A DNA stretch of 5,879 nt from Burkholderiaceae bacterium (GTDB lineage Bacteria; Pseudomonadota; Gammaproteobacteria; Burkholderiales; Burkholderiaceae), in NCBI GenBank assembly GCA_947371415.1, contig CANBPJ010000103.1, positions 1-5,879 of the forward strand, written 5' to 3'. The notes beneath the pieces were generated by a model, which was not told the origin of the DNA, searched no databases, and saw nothing but the letters and a program-made list of their open reading frames with translations. Made by a program: the position numbers and the translations under genes. Positions 5,640-5,879 of this stretch are shown in pieces; position 1 is the first letter of the stretch; every line of letters begins with the position of its first letter.

Positions 5640-5879
5640 TTATTTTTGTAAACGCACAATTGCTGCTTGCAGTGCTAATTCATAGCCAATTGCGCCGAGT
5701 CCACAGATCACGCCGGTGGCGATATCGGATAAATAGGAGTGTCTGCGGAACTCTTCACGTTGGTGAATGTTCGATAGATGTACTTCGGTAAATGGGATAG
5801 CAACTCCGGCCAGGGCGTCACGCAGGGCAACGCTGGTATGGGTAAAGGCGCCTGGATTGATGATGATGAAATCCACCCC
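5640..5879 (-). CDS. aroQ: 3-Dehydroquinate dehydratase, type II, C-terminal part (5' end outside window)
   Basis: Type II dehydroquinase converts 3-dehydroquinate to 3-dehydroshikimate in the shikimate pathway, as a cytoplasmic dodecamer. The last 79 residues are visible, just over half of the usual length of about 145. They include FIIINPGAFTHTSVALRDAL, with the substrate-binding Asn of NPG and the His of THTS, then EVHLSN with the catalytic His, and the REEFRRHS segment with the conserved Arg near the active site. The N-terminal part, with the flexible lid Arg and the catalytic Tyr, lies beyond the right edge. The codon at 5874-5876 is GTG but is an internal Val (GVDFIIINPG), not a start. 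It is the first visible gene of the minus-strand operon, 36 bases before accB; any operon promoter is outside the window. Confidence 0.95.
   Translation of the reverse strand, partial: GVDFIIINPGAFTHTSVALRDALAGVAIPFTEVHLSNIHQREEFRRHSYLSDIATGVICGLGAIGYELALQAAIVRLQK

Overview
The window looks like a stretch of chromosome from a betaproteobacterium of the Burkholderiaceae, most like Polynucleobacter. This rests on the NrdB C-terminus, the Lys/Ala/Pro-rich H1-like protein with its Trp-Pro-Phe-Pro tail, the order aroQ-accB-accC-prmA-DUF3426, and a moderate rather than high GC content. The genus is an inference; no search was run.

Layout, left to right. The 3' end of nrdB (class Ia ribonucleotide reductase small subunit) leaves the window on the plus strand. 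About 330 bases without a convincing gene follow, holding a strong intrinsic terminator. Next on the plus strand is a small histone H1-like gene built on a 42-bp tandem repeat, closed by a second strong terminator. The rest is on the minus strand and reads right to left as one probable operon: aroQ (partial, runs off the right edge), accB, accC, prmA joined in frame to a DUF3426 membrane domain, and a PfkB-family kinase resembling adenosine kinase. The kinase gene converges on the H1-like gene.

The operon groups shikimate-pathway dehydroquinase, the biotin carrier and biotin carboxylase subunits of acetyl-CoA carboxylase (first step of fatty-acid synthesis), ribosomal protein L11 methylation, and a nucleoside or sugar kinase. 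These are mostly housekeeping genes with short gaps of about 27 to 63 bases.

Two things stand out. First, the H1-like frame stops right after a nine-A tract, but the conserved Lys/Ala-rich sequence and a typical C-terminal tail continue in the -1 frame. The junction is an in-frame A AAA AAG heptamer (the type used in E. coli dnaX), followed seven bases later by a possible hairpin, so a programmed -1 frameshift is a real possibility beside a sequencing error or a true one-base deletion. Second, the PrmA methyltransferase is fused to a transmembrane segment and a DUF3426 domain that normally belongs to a separate zinc-ribbon protein. The fusion joint also holds a nine-A tract, where a -1 slip would give a soluble PrmA.
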